A DNA stretch of 64,000 nucleotides from Phyllobacterium calauticae (GCF_019991125.1 NZ_JAGENB010000002.1:682001-746000), one strand, 5' to 3'; counted from the stretch's first letter, positions 9,089 through 18,196 are shown. The notes: generated from the sequence alone by a model not told the origin. Translations and numbers: made by a program.

Positions 9089-9784
9089 ATGCCGAACGAT
9101 CAATTTGTTTTCCAGCCCGTTTCCCAGCCGGTTTTGCATGTGACCGGTTCGGAAAAGCTGTTCCCCGTGCACCGGATTTATTGTGTCGGGCGAAACTACG
9201 CCGATCACGCCATCGAAATGGGTCATGATCCGAACCGCGAGCCACCGTTCTTCTTCCAGAAGAATCCGGATGCGCTGGTCACCGGCAATGGCGATTTTCC
9301 CTATCCCAGCGGCTCCAGCGATGTTCACTATGAGATGGAAATGGTCATTGCACTGGGGAAGGGCGGAACCGACATCGCCGTCGACAGCGCACTCGATCAC
9401 GTCTTCGGCTACGCGGTCGGCCTCGATATGACCCGGCGCGACTTGCAGGGGGAAGCCAAGAAACTGGGGCGTCCGTGGGACGTGGCCAAGGCATTCGAGG
9501 CTTCTGCACCCTGTTCCGATATTGTTCCGGCTGCAAAAATCGGCCATCCGTCGTCCGGTGCCATCTGGCTCAAGGTGAACGGTCAGGAACGCCAGCGTGG
9601 CGATCTCAGGCAGCTGATCTGGAATGTCCCGGAAACCATCGCCTATCTCTCGACATTGTTCACGCTCCAGGCGGGCGACCTGATCTTTTCCGGCACGCCT
9701 GCCGGTGTGGGCGCCATCGTCCGCGGCGATGAAATGCATGGCGGCGTCGATGGCATCGGCGAGATTCGGGCGCGGGTCGTCTGA
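9089..9784 (+). CDS. Fumarylacetoacetate hydrolase family protein (fumarylpyruvate hydrolase-like)
   Basis: 231 residues from ATG 9089, preceded by GTGAAGGG; the frame upstream is not conserved-looking. Family motifs: IYCVGRNYADHAIEMG near the N-terminus, FFFQKNPDAL, the metal ligands in VHYEMEMVIALG (E..E) and GYAVGLDMTRRDLQ, and the C-terminal GDLIFSGTPAGVGAI. The short length and YCVGRNYADHA fit fumarylpyruvate hydrolases of the gentisate route or acylpyruvases. No gentisate genes are nearby, so the substrate is open. Confidence 0.83.
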   Translation: MPNDQFVFQPVSQPVLHVTGSEKLFPVHRIYCVGRNYADHAIEMGHDPNREPPFFFQKNPDALVTGNGDFPYPSGSSDVHYEMEMVIALGKGGTDIAVDSALDHVFGYAVGLDMTRRDLQGEAKKLGRPWDVAKAFEASAPCSDIVPAAKIGHPSSGAIWLKVNGQERQRGDLRQLIWNVPETIAYLSTLFTLQAGDLIFSGTPAGVGAIVRGDEMHGGVDGIGEIRARVV

Positions 9785-10100
9785 TCTCAAGACCCGTTGC
9801 GCTGAATTTTGCCAGCGAAGGGAAGTGTTTTCGCGGTGTCAGCAGCGAAAACGTGAAAAATAAATTTTGACGCTGATCTGCGGGGATATCTCGATCAGTT
9901 TTATGCGGGTCAGCGTCAAACCGCTCCAAAATGGACCGACAAGCGCTCAAGTTTGACAGTTTTGTGTCTGCGCGTTGATGGTGTTCCGGCTAAACAAATC
10001 CGTATAACATTTTTGTTAGAAACGCCCCTGTTGTCTTTGAAATCAAATGGTCTATTGAAGATTCTGATTTCCTCGAACCAGAACTCCAGAGCACCCGTTT
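9785..10100. other. 316-bp intergenic region with a long inverted repeat
   Basis: No gene seen. It is richer in A and T than its surroundings. An 11-bp inverted repeat TTTGACGCTGA (9866-9876) / TCAGCGTCAAA (9910-9920) encloses a second, mutually exclusive hairpin CTGATC (9873-9878) / GATCAG (9893-9898). It has no run of T after either arm, so it is not a plain terminator. The region would carry the promoter of the unknown gene at 10101. Confidence 0.5.
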
Positions 10101-10583
10101 ATGAACCACCGCATTCTCTTTGGCTCCTATCCGATCCCGCGCTTTGCCGGGATTGCGAGCCATAATTTTGTGGTGTGGACCGACGAGACGGGCAGGCCGC
10201 TTTATGAGATCAATGGCGGTGCAGCCAATGCGGACGGCAGTTTCAACTACTGCGCCATTCGCGGCCGGCTGACGGCGGTTGTAACCGACTATTCCAAGCG
10301 CGACCTGATCTACTGCCCCGAGTTCTATGTGCGCCCGACATCGCGCACCACACTGCTGCTCGAAGGAAATTATACGGCCATCGCCACAAAATGGCGTGCA
10401 GCGGTGGATGTGGCGTCGCGCATCCGCGCATCCGGTCTGGGCTATTCATTCCTGATCCAGAACAGCAACTCGGTGGCAACGGCCATTGCCGAAGGGATGG
10501 GGCTTGCTCCGCCATCCGCAGCTGTCGGAAGAGTACGGGCTCCGGGATCGTACCGCCACCTTGCACTGGATCAAGCGGCCTAG
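10101..10583 (+). CDS. Protein of unknown function
   Basis: 160 residues, ATG with a weak AGAG site upstream. No family recognised with confidence. Visible features: no signal peptide or membrane helix, a SHNFVVWTDETGRPLYE segment, and near the C-terminus IQNSNSVATAIAEGMGL followed by PPSAAVGRVRAPGSYRHL. A histidine early plus an N-S-N-S segment late in the chain recalls small papain-like or NlpC/P60-like hydrolase domains found in some effectors, but there is no clear catalytic cysteine in the usual place. It precedes the lpiA operon by about 190 bases. Confidence 0.6.
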   Translation: MNHRILFGSYPIPRFAGIASHNFVVWTDETGRPLYEINGGAANADGSFNYCAIRGRLTAVVTDYSKRDLIYCPEFYVRPTSRTTLLLEGNYTAIATKWRAAVDVASRIRASGLGYSFLIQNSNSVATAIAEGMGLAPPSAAVGRVRAPGSYRHLALDQAA

Positions 10584-10648
10584 CGCAGCAAATCCGACTC
10601 CCAGTAGCGCAATTCATCAGAATGCAATAACTAGCACACAATAGTGCA

Positions 10649-10675
10649 CTCGATTTTGGCCCGGCCAAAATCGAG
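10649..10675. promoter_or_regulatory. Perfect 13-bp palindrome upstream of lpiA
   Basis: CTCGATTTTGGCC / GGCCAAAATCGAG with one central base, 95 bases before the TTG start chosen for lpiA. Such a tight dyad with no T-run looks like a dimeric regulator site rather than a terminator. It would be inside the coding region if the GTG at 10644 were the start. Confidence 0.55.
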
Positions 10676-10769
10676 CGTTCCTGTTGTGGCATACTGCCGC
10701 CATTATTACATAGCTTATCACGCCTGGCCAAAGTCATGGGGATTTTGGCGCTCTTGGAAAGACGACGCA

Positions 10770-13412
10770 TTGATTTCTGACCCCGCCACGTCTCCGGTTC
10801 ATAGCAACGAGAAAGCGCTGCAGAGAATTAACGCGCGCTCGCAGCTCAAATTGCCGTGGGGAAAACGGACGAAATCGGCGATGTTCGCCTTCTTCGGCGT
10901 CGGCGTGGCTGTCCTCAGCCTGCTGGTCCTGACGCATTTGTCGAGCGAGATTTCGTTCAAGGCCGTCAAGCATTCGATCCATGCGATACCGAACAGCACA
11001 TTGCTGCTGGCGCTGTTCTTTACCTTTGTCAGTTTTGCCGCGGTCGCGCTCTATGACGTGGTGGCGGTGGAAACCATCGCGCCCAAGCGTGTGCCCTATT
11101 ATATCTCCGCCATGGCCGGCGGCGCCGGATATGCCATTTCCAACGCGCTCGGATTCTCGCTGCTGACCGGCGGCGCGCTGCGTTACCGGGTCTATGCCGC
11201 CGAAGGCATCAACGTGGCCGATATCGGCCGGATCATCGGCACGTCATGGCTGGCGATCTGGTTTGCCTTCACCATCATGATTGCCGTTGCGCTGGTGATC
11301 GATCCCACGCGCATTCCCTGGATTGTGTCGTTCGGTCCGGTACTCGACCAGGTGATTGGTGCGTCCGTTCTTCTCGCGGTGGCGGTACTGCTCTACTGGC
11401 TGTCACGCCGGGAGCGCACGCTGCGTATCGGCCGTGTTTCCGTGCGCCTGCCATCGTCGCAGGGCGCCATGCTGCAGATCATTGCGGGATTGATCGACGT
11501 GGCCGCAGCGGCAGCAACCCTCTATGTCCTGATGCCCCACGGGGCCGTGCCCAGTATCGCCGCCTTTGCGCTGATCTATGTGGTGGCCGTGGCCCTCGGC
11601 ATCATCAGCCATGCGCCGGGCGGTATCGGCGCGTTTGAAGCCACGATGATTGCCGGTCTGGGGATTGGCACAAATCCCGACGCCATTGCTGCGTTGCTGG
11701 CGTACCGGGCGATCTATACCCTCATTCCGTTCCTTGTCGCCATCATCGGCTTCGTCATCTCGGAAATACTGCGCCGCCGTCACCTTATTGCCGGGCCGAC
11801 CATGCTGGCCGTGCGGGTGTTCGAAACGCTGATACCGCCGCTTTCCGCCGGTATCGCCTTTCTCGGCGGTATTGTCCTTCTGATTTCCTCGGTCACGCCG
11901 GACTTCACCCGCCGCCTGGAGGTCCTGTCCGATTTCGTGCCGATGCCGTTCCTGGAAATGTCGCATCTCGGTGCGAGCTTCGTCGGTCTGGCGCTGCTCA
12001 TCGTGGCGCGGGGACTGGCGCGGCGGCTCTGGCGCGCCTGGGTGATGGCCGTTGTTCTCTTCAGCCTTGGAGCGGTCTTCTCCCTGGCAAAGGGGCTCGA
12101 TTGGGAAGAAGCACTGGCCCTGACCCTGATGGCAGGCGTCCTCCTGCTGTTCGGCGATTCCTTTTACCGCAAGCCGATGGGGGAAAGCTTCAAGCTGACC
12201 TGGGGCTGGCTCGCCAGTATCGGCACGACGGCATTCGCGGTGCTATGGCTCGGCTTCTTCGCCTATCGCCATGTGGAATATGCCAACCAGCTCTGGTGGG
12301 AATTTGCCTGGGATGCGCAGGCATCCCGCTTCCTGCGCGGCAGCGTGCTGCTGCTGACCCTGCTGGCGGCGATCACCATCAACACCGTGATCAATGGCGT
12401 CGGGCGCGGTAAATTGCGTGCGCAACCCATTCCGGAAGAGGTGCCCGATCTGGTGGCGCAGTCACCGCGCGCCTCCGATGCGCTGGCACTTCTGGGCGAC
12501 AAACGGTTTTTGATGGATGGCAAGGGGCGTGGCTTCGTGATGTTCGCCCGCTCCGGTGGCAGCCTGGTATCGATGGGCGAACCGGTTGGCGGGGATGACG
12601 GGGTCGTCGGGGGGCTTGCCTGGGCATTTCGCGACATGGCGGACCGCACCGGCGCCCGTACCGTCTTCTATGGCGTTGGACCGGAACGCCTGCCATTGTT
12701 CCTCGACATGGGCCTGACGGCGCTCAAGCTGGGCGAAGTTGCGCGCGTCGAACTGCGCGATTTTTCGCTGGAGGGTTCAAAACGCCAGCCGCTGCGCTAT
12801 GCGGCGAGACGGCTGGAAAAGGAAGGCATTTCCTTTGAAATCCTGCCCAAGGAGCAGACGCCGGCGGTCATGGACGAATTGCGCGAGGTGTCCGATGCCT
12901 GGCTGGAAATGAAATCAGGTTCCGAAAAGCGTTTCTCGCTCGGCTCGTTCGAAGTGGCGTATCTCTCGCATTTCGACATTGCGGTCCTGCGCAAGGACGG
13001 CGCGATCGTCGCCTTTGCCAATGTCTGGCGCGGCGCGGGGCAGAAGGAAATTGCTGTTGACCTGATGCGGCACCGGCCCGATGCGTCGAGCGTCATCATG
13101 GATGGCCTGTTTGCCAATCTGCTGATGGCGGCGAAGGCAGAGGGCTATGAGTGGTTCAATCTTGGTGCGGCTCCCTTGTCCGGCCTTTCCGACAGCCATC
13201 TTGCGTCCCGCTGGAACCGCATCGGTTCGTTCATCTACCGGCGCGGTGCTGAATTTTATCGATTTGACGGATTGCGCGCGTTCAAGGATAAGTTCGGTCC
13301 GAAATGGACACCCTATTATCTGATTTGCCCCCCAGGCCTTGCCACACCACGTTCCCTGATCGATGCAACAAATTTGGTGAGCGGCAGCCCCTTCGAGGTC
13401 TTTAAACGATGA
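10770..13412 (+). CDS. lpiA: Bifunctional lysyl-phosphatidylglycerol flippase/synthetase
   Basis: 880 residues from TTG 10770 (GGAAAG nine bases upstream); an in-frame GTG at 10644 would add 42 unconserved residues and swallow a palindrome. The N-terminal two-thirds is the polytopic MprF flippase/TM region (GGAGYAISNALGFSLLTGGALRYR, SHAPGGIGAFE). The last third is the LPG synthase domain (KRFLMDGKGRGFVMFAR, FYGVGPERLPLF, EWFNLGAAPLSGL). It transfers lysine from Lys-tRNA to phosphatidylglycerol, lowering surface charge and giving acid and cationic-peptide tolerance. In Rhizobium tropici and Sinorhizobium the gene is low-pH induced (lpiA) and paired with atvA, exactly as here, with a 4-base overlap. 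Confidence 0.92.
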   Translation: MISDPATSPVHSNEKALQRINARSQLKLPWGKRTKSAMFAFFGVGVAVLSLLVLTHLSSEISFKAVKHSIHAIPNSTLLLALFFTFVSFAAVALYDVVAVETIAPKRVPYYISAMAGGAGYAISNALGFSLLTGGALRYRVYAAEGINVADIGRIIGTSWLAIWFAFTIMIAVALVIDPTRIPWIVSFGPVLDQVIGASVLLAVAVLLYWLSRRERTLRIGRVSVRLPSSQGAMLQIIAGLIDVAAAAATLYVLMPHGAVPSIAAFALIYVVAVALGIISHAPGGIGAFEATMIAGLGIGTNPDAIAALLAYRAIYTLIPFLVAIIGFVISEILRRRHLIAGPTMLAVRVFETLIPPLSAGIAFLGGIVLLISSVTPDFTRRLEVLSDFVPMPFLEMSHLGASFVGLALLIVARGLARRLWRAWVMAVVLFSLGAVFSLAKGLDWEEALALTLMAGVLLLFGDSFYRKPMGESFKLTWGWLASIGTTAFAVLWLGFFAYRHVEYANQLWWEFAWDAQASRFLRGSVLLLTLLAAITINTVINGVGRGKLRAQPIPEEVPDLVAQSPRASDALALLGDKRFLMDGKGRGFVMFARSGGSLVSMGEPVGGDDGVVGGLAWAFRDMADRTGARTVFYGVGPERLPLFLDMGLTALKLGEVARVELRDFSLEGSKRQPLRYAARRLEKEGISFEILPKEQTPAVMDELREVSDAWLEMKSGSEKRFSLGSFEVAYLSHFDIAVLRKDGAIVAFANVWRGAGQKEIAVDLMRHRPDASSVIMDGLFANLLMAAKAEGYEWFNLGAAPLSGLSDSHLASRWNRIGSFIYRRGAEFYRFDGLRAFKDKFGPKWTPYYLICPPGLATPRSLIDATNLVSGSPFEVFKR

Positions 13413-14803
13413 AATTTCTACGCAGGCCTTATCTGTATCTTGTTGCTGCGCTTGTGATCATCAGCATCATTCTTTCCGTCACCTATCGCTATGTGCCAAG
13501 GCTTGCTTTCTGGACATCCGGACGCATTCTGGTCACGTCCGAACGCCTCAGCGAAGTCCCGCTGCTGCAGCCGAGCATGAAACCAACCGGTATTGCCATC
13601 CTCGTGTCGCAGACCGGCGGTATCCGTGCCGATGACGAGGCGCTGTCCAAGCTGCTGCTTGATCGCGGTTTCCTCGTCCTGATGGTCGATCTGGAAAGAT
13701 GGCGTCAGCAACTCAATCAGGATACGGGCGAATGCACCTATTTCGTCTCCGATCTTGAGGGCCTTGCGAAGGAAGCTCAGCGCATGATTTCTCTTGATAC
13801 CTATATGCATCCTGTGATGATCGGCATTGGTGAAGGCGGCGTGATGTCCTACGCGTCGGTCGCCAATTCACCGGCAGCAACCCTTGCGGGGGCTGTCGCG
13901 CTCGACCCGACCGTTGCGCTCAACACCAAGCTGCCATCCTGTGAAGGTGCGGATTTCGAGCCCGTGGCCGGACAGGGCTACAGCTATTCCTATGATGCCG
14001 ACCTGCCCAATCCGGCGGTCATCGTGCGGGAAAAGGCCGATCCGGCACCGTCCGGCCCGCCGACCCCCGGCTATTTCAAGGCGCAGGAGAAGCTGGCCGC
14101 AGGCAAGCCTGAGCGCATGCAGATGGCGGCCGATGCGGCGGTGGAAATTGCCAAGGAAGATGCCTCGGCCGATACCTTGCCGATCGTCGATATTCCGAGC
14201 AGCAACGGCCCGGCGAAATATCTGGCCGTGTTCTTCTCGGGCGATGGCGGCTGGCGTGATATCGACAAATCCGTCGGCGATATCATCGCCAAGGAGGGTG
14301 TCCACGTCGTCGGCGTCGATTCCCTGCGCTACTACTGGTCGGTGCGCAAGCCGGAAGACATCGCCAAGGATATCGGCCGCATCATCAAGAAGGCCGATCC
14401 GACAGGCAAGCTGCCCGTGGTCCTTCTCGGCTATTCCTTCGGGGCCAACACCGTACCCTTCGCCTGGCCCTTCATTCCCGAGCACCTGCAGCAGCGCATC
14501 GCCATGGTCGGTCTGATCGGCACGGAGGAAACCACGCCGTTCCAGGTTTCGGTCGGCGCGTGGCTCGGTCTTGGCGGCGACAACGAGGTGGCACCCGCCG
14601 TTGCCAAACTGCCGCCGGCAAAGGTGCTGTGCGTCTATGGCACGCAGGAGGACGACACCGCCTGCAACGACCCGTCGCTCAGCACGGTGCAAAAGATACA
14701 GCTGCAGGGCGATCATCATTACGATGAAAAATATGACACCCTGGCTGCCAAGCTGATGGAAGCCATTGCGTCCCGCGTGCAGGCACAGCCTGCGGCGCAG
14801 TAA
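13409..14803 (+). CDS. atvA: AcvB/VirJ-family protein AtvA
   Basis: 464 residues. An N-terminal signal anchor (about residues 7-27) precedes two hydrolase-like halves. The second half is the VirJ domain with nucleophile motif GYSFGAN, serine at about 343, and LLGY. The first half has GIGEGG at about 139-144, where the nucleophile serine is replaced by glutamate, so it is probably non-catalytic. AcvB of Agrobacterium hydrolyses lysyl-phosphatidylglycerol in the periplasm, balancing the preceding enzyme; R. tropici atvA is needed for acid tolerance. The ATGA overlap with lpiA and terminator downstream mark a two-gene operon. Confidence 0.9.
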   Translation: MKFLRRPYLYLVAALVIISIILSVTYRYVPRLAFWTSGRILVTSERLSEVPLLQPSMKPTGIAILVSQTGGIRADDEALSKLLLDRGFLVLMVDLERWRQQLNQDTGECTYFVSDLEGLAKEAQRMISLDTYMHPVMIGIGEGGVMSYASVANSPAATLAGAVALDPTVALNTKLPSCEGADFEPVAGQGYSYSYDADLPNPAVIVREKADPAPSGPPTPGYFKAQEKLAAGKPERMQMAADAAVEIAKEDASADTLPIVDIPSSNGPAKYLAVFFSGDGGWRDIDKSVGDIIAKEGVHVVGVDSLRYYWSVRKPEDIAKDIGRIIKKADPTGKLPVVLLGYSFGANTVPFAWPFIPEHLQQRIAMVGLIGTEETTPFQVSVGAWLGLGGDNEVAPAVAKLPPAKVLCVYGTQEDDTACNDPSLSTVQKIQLQGDHHYDEKYDTLAAKLMEAIASRVQAQPAAQ

Positions 14804-14827
14804 TAGGCGGGCCGGGCTGGACGAAAC

Positions 14828-14852
14828 AGGGGCTGCACGGTGTGCGGCCCCT
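14828..14852 (+). terminator. Intrinsic terminator after atvA
   Basis: 11-bp stem AGGGGCTGCAC / GTGCGGCCCCT with one G-T pair and loop GGT, followed by TTTGTTCT. It ends the lpiA-atvA operon. Confidence 0.8.
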
Positions 14853-14949
14853 TTGTTCTGTCTGCCGCGCGGAAATTTAGGCCCCGCGCGGCTTGGCAAT
14901 ATGTGTAATCTGGCAAAGCTGTTGCCGAATCCTTGCTGAGAGACTGTTT

Positions 14950-15834
14950 ATGACGCTGGACCAGTTGCGCATCTTCATCGCGGTTGCCGAGCGCGAGCAT
15001 ATCACCCATGCGGCGGCGGCTCTCAACATGACGCAGTCGGCGGTGAGTGCAGCCATCACCGCGCTTGAGACCAGACATGGCGTCACCCTGTTCGACCGGA
15101 TCGGACGTTCCATCGTTCTCAACCAGACCGGGCGTGTGTTTCTGAAGGAAGCTGTCGCCGTGGTCGCGCGGGCCAAGGCCGCCGAAACCGCATTGACCGA
15201 TCTGGCCGGTCTGATGCACGGTGAGCTCTCGATCATGGCAAGTCAGACGATTGCCGGCTATTGGCTGCCGGACATGCTGGCCGCCTACAGGAAACTTTAT
15301 CCCGGCATTACGCTCGATATCCGCATCGGCAACACCCGGCAGGTTGCGGCGGCTGTGGAAGCGGGCGAGGCGGAACTGGGGCTGGTGGAAGGCAAGGTCG
15401 AGCATGCGCTGCTGTCGACCAGGGTCGTGGCGACGGATGACATGGTGATCGTGGTTGCTGCCGGTCAGCCCTGGGCCGCGCACCGCACTGTCGACGCGAG
15501 GGATTTCCGCGATGTCGCGTGGGTGCTGCGCGAAAAGGGCTCCGGCACCCGCTCGGCTTTTGAACAGTTGCTTGGCGCAGTGAACATGGACGTGACCATG
15601 CTTGATATCGCCATGGTGCTGCCGGGCAACGAGGCGGTGATCGGAGCTGTCGAGGCCGGCGTGGGAGCGACGCTGATATCGCGCAGTGTTGCCTCATCCA
15701 AGCTTCGCGCCAGACTGTTGCGGGAAGTTGTCTATCCGACCATGCCGCGGCCGTTCTATCTCCTGCATCACCGCGAGCGCTATCGCAGCAAGGCGGCGGA
15801 TGCCTTTGTTTCCCTTGCGGAAGCGCGGGTATAG
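14950..15834 (+). CDS. LysR-family transcriptional regulator
   Basis: 294 residues from ATG 14950. The N-terminal winged helix is canonical (MTLDQLRIFIAVAEREHITHAAA ... TQSAVSAAITALE), followed by a substrate-binding effector domain. The effector domain (SQTIAGYWLPDMLAAYRKLYPGI) resembles CysB/CysL-like and sulfur or anion-related LysR proteins, but ligand cannot be told. The TDT-family transporter gene begins 84 bases downstream on the same strand and is its likely target. The gene is preceded by the atvA terminator, so it has its own promoter. Confidence 0.88.
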   Translation: MTLDQLRIFIAVAEREHITHAAAALNMTQSAVSAAITALETRHGVTLFDRIGRSIVLNQTGRVFLKEAVAVVARAKAAETALTDLAGLMHGELSIMASQTIAGYWLPDMLAAYRKLYPGITLDIRIGNTRQVAAAVEAGEAELGLVEGKVEHALLSTRVVATDDMVIVVAAGQPWAAHRTVDARDFRDVAWVLREKGSGTRSAFEQLLGAVNMDVTMLDIAMVLPGNEAVIGAVEAGVGATLISRSVASSKLRARLLREVVYPTMPRPFYLLHHRERYRSKAADAFVSLAEARV

Positions 15835-15918
15835 GCAATCATTCGATTTAGTCGATTGGTTTGACAAGTTTAATGCGTTGGAATTGATGAGTTGGCGCTT
15901 GCTAAGGATGTTCTGCCA

Positions 15919-17082
15919 ATGACGCAGAGATTCATCATGACCACGCTTGACACCTCAACACGCTCCGTTCCCCGTTCGATTGCGCCCAAAAGACTGGGTA
16001 TTGTCCGTCAGTTCACGCCCAACTGGTTTGCAACGACGATGGGGACGGGCATTCTTTCCATTGCCTTGGGGCAATTCCCCGGCCAAGCTGCGGTGTTCGC
16101 CCTGGGGGAAGCGCTGTGGCTGGGCAATATGCTGCTCTTCGCCGCCTGCAGCCTGGCCTATGTCACGCGTTGGCTCCGCTATCGCCAAGAGGCGAAGCGG
16201 GTGTTCGATCATCCCGTCATGTCGATGTTCTTCGGCTGCATTCCCATGGGGCTTGCGACCATCGTCAACGGTTTCCTGGTCTTCGGTATTGCCCGGCTGG
16301 GTGAAAGTGCCGTTGCCATCGCCTATGCGCTCTGGTGGCTTGACGTGGTCCTTTCCGTCGGAATCGGTCTTGCCATACCGTTCATGATGTTCACCCGGCA
16401 ATCCCACGCGATGGAGCAGATGACATCCGTCTGGCTTCTGCCGGTGGTTGCCTGCGAAGTTGCGGCGGTCAGTGGCGGCTTGCTCCTGCCGCATATTGCC
16501 GATGCCTCAACGCAGCTCTCCGTCCTTCTTGCCAGCTATGTGCTCTGGGCCCTGTCCGTGCCGCTGGCGATGTGCATTCTCGTTGTGCTGTTCCTGCGCA
16601 TGGCGCTGCACAAGCTGCCGGCGCCGAACATGGCCGCATCGAGCTGGCTTGCTCTCGGACCGATCGGGACCGGCGCGCTCGGCATGTTCGTGCTCAGCGC
16701 CAATGCACCCGACATCCTCACCGCCCATGGATTGGGCGCTGTCGCCACCGCTGTCTCCGGCGCGAGCCTGCTTGCCGGCGTGATCCTCTGGGGCTACGGC
16801 CTGTGGTGGCTGGCCATGGCCGCGATGATCACCATCCGGTATTTCCATGACGGCATTCCGTTCAACATGGGCTGGTGGGGCTACACATTCCCGCTCGGTG
16901 TCTATGCCGTGGCGACCCTGCGCCTGAGCCATATTTTCCCGGTTGCCAGCATTGGCCTGTTTGCGGAAGTACTGGTGATCACCCTTGCCATGGTCTGGCT
17001 CGTGGTCAGCGCGCGCACGCTCCGCGGTATCTGGCTCGGTCAGGTGTTTGCCGATCAGAGCCTGGAAACCCGCGCTGCCTAA
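15919..17082 (+). CDS. TDT/SLAC1-family transporter
   Basis: 387 residues from ATG 15919 behind AAGGA; ATG 15937 is the alternative. About ten transmembrane helices. The opening FTPNWFATTMGTGILS and the later GWWGYTFPLGVYAVATL blocks identify the tellurite-resistance/dicarboxylate transporter (TDT) family, which includes TehA, SLAC1 anion channels, yeast malate permease Mae1 and sulfite exporter Ssu1. An anion efflux or uptake role is likely; sulfite versus organic acid cannot be decided. Its stop overlaps that of the convergent symporter gene by four bases. Confidence 0.86.
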   Translation: MTQRFIMTTLDTSTRSVPRSIAPKRLGIVRQFTPNWFATTMGTGILSIALGQFPGQAAVFALGEALWLGNMLLFAACSLAYVTRWLRYRQEAKRVFDHPVMSMFFGCIPMGLATIVNGFLVFGIARLGESAVAIAYALWWLDVVLSVGIGLAIPFMMFTRQSHAMEQMTSVWLLPVVACEVAAVSGGLLLPHIADASTQLSVLLASYVLWALSVPLAMCILVVLFLRMALHKLPAPNMAASSWLALGPIGTGALGMFVLSANAPDILTAHGLGAVATAVSGASLLAGVILWGYGLWWLAMAAMITIRYFHDGIPFNMGWWGYTFPLGVYAVATLRLSHIFPVASIGLFAEVLVITLAMVWLVVSARTLRGIWLGQVFADQSLETRAA

Positions 17083-18104
17083 CCGGCAGCGCTGGTTGCA
17101 GCCTTTTTATCCCTGGCGGATTGGACCAATGCCTCGGATGCCTGCTTCTTGCGGGCATCCGCATAGCGCTGGGCAATGACGGCACAGGCCATCAGCTGGA
17201 TCTGGTGAAAGAGCATCAGCGGCAGCACGATGCTGCCGATGTTCTGTCCGGCGAAGATCACCGTGGCGATGGGCACGCCGCTGGCAAGGCTTTTCTTCGA
17301 ACCGCAGAAGGTGATGGCGATCTCGTCCTCCTTGGAGAAACCCAGCCAGCGGCTGCCATACATGGTCGTGAGCAGCACAAGTGCCAGAAGCACGATGTTG
17401 ACGGCAATGACCACGCCGAGATCGCGCAGCGACATGGTCTTCCACAGGCCTTCATTCACCGACTCGCTGAAGGCGAGATAGACCACCATCAGAATGGAGC
17501 CGCGATCCACCGGCATCAGGATTTTCTTCTTGCTGCGGATGAAATCGCCGATCCATGGCTGCAGCACCTGTCCGAGGATGAAGGGCGCCAGCAATTGCAG
17601 CAGAATGGATTGCAGCGCATCCAGCGAGAACCCGGCGTGACCGCTCGCGGAAAACAGCACGCCGGCCAGAAGCGGCGTCAGGAACATGCCGAAAATATTC
17701 GAGGCGGATGCCGAGCAGATGGCGGCCGGTACATTGCCGCCGGCAATTGATGTAAAGGCGATGGACGACTGCACCGTCGAAGGCAGCACGCACAGAAACA
17801 GGATGCCCGTGTAGAAGGCAGGCGGCAGGATTGTCGGCACAAGCACACCGGCAGCCAGGCCGAAAATCGGGAACAGCACGAAGGTGGCCGCGAGAATCGT
17901 CAGATGCAGCTTCCAGTGCAGAAACCCGGCAATGACCACATCCCGCGACAGGCGCGCGCCATGCAGGAAGAACAGAAGCCCGATGGCCACTTTTGTCGCC
18001 AGACCGAAATAACCGGCGGCGACGCCGCTGACAGGGAAAAACGATGCCAGCACGACGGTCGCAACAAGCATCAGGGTGAAATTGTCAGGCAGGAAACGGG
18101 ACAT
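17079..18104 (-). CDS. Bile acid:sodium symporter-like membrane protein (PF13593)
   Basis: 341 residues from ATG 18104 (MSRFLPDNF); the twelve upstream codons are outside family length. About nine to ten hydrophobic segments; family blocks LLFFLHGARLSRD, LPSTVQSSIAFTSIAGGN and FCGSKKSLASGVPIA match the SBF-like group (YfeH, human SLC10A7). Substrate in bacteria is mostly unknown; some relatives sit with arsenite or vitamin-transport genes. It is divergently transcribed from a LysR gene, with a paired palindrome in the 92-bp gap, suggesting direct regulation. Confidence 0.84.
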   Translation of the reverse strand: MSRFLPDNFTLMLVATVVLASFFPVSGVAAGYFGLATKVAIGLLFFLHGARLSRDVVIAGFLHWKLHLTILAATFVLFPIFGLAAGVLVPTILPPAFYTGILFLCVLPSTVQSSIAFTSIAGGNVPAAICSASASNIFGMFLTPLLAGVLFSASGHAGFSLDALQSILLQLLAPFILGQVLQPWIGDFIRSKKKILMPVDRGSILMVVYLAFSESVNEGLWKTMSLRDLGVVIAVNIVLLALVLLTTMYGSRWLGFSKEDEIAITFCGSKKSLASGVPIATVIFAGQNIGSIVLPLMLFHQIQLMACAVIAQRYADARKKQASEALVQSARDKKAATSAAG

Positions 18105-18144
18105 GGCTGTTATTCCGGTACGATAGATTTGCGGCAGCATCCAC

Positions 18145-18185
18145 TATCATGATATAGGATGCAAGGAATAACACTTATCATGATT
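18145..18185. promoter_or_regulatory. Two phased palindromes between divergent symporter and LysR genes
   Basis: TATCATGATA at 18145-18154 is a perfect palindrome, and TATCATGATT at 18176-18185 is a nine-of-ten copy. Centres are 31 bp apart, about three helical turns, so both lie on the same face. This is the arrangement expected for a LysR tetramer; the second copy abuts the ribosome site of the LysR gene, suggesting autoregulation. Confidence 0.6.
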
Positions 18186-18196
18186 CAGGATTTCAA

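Noticed and set aside
10570-10660. GTG 10644 as the lpiA start
   Set aside because: The extra 42 residues are not like MprF N-termini, include an untypical Cys/Tyr/Trp-rich stretch, and would make a perfect regulatory-looking palindrome coding.
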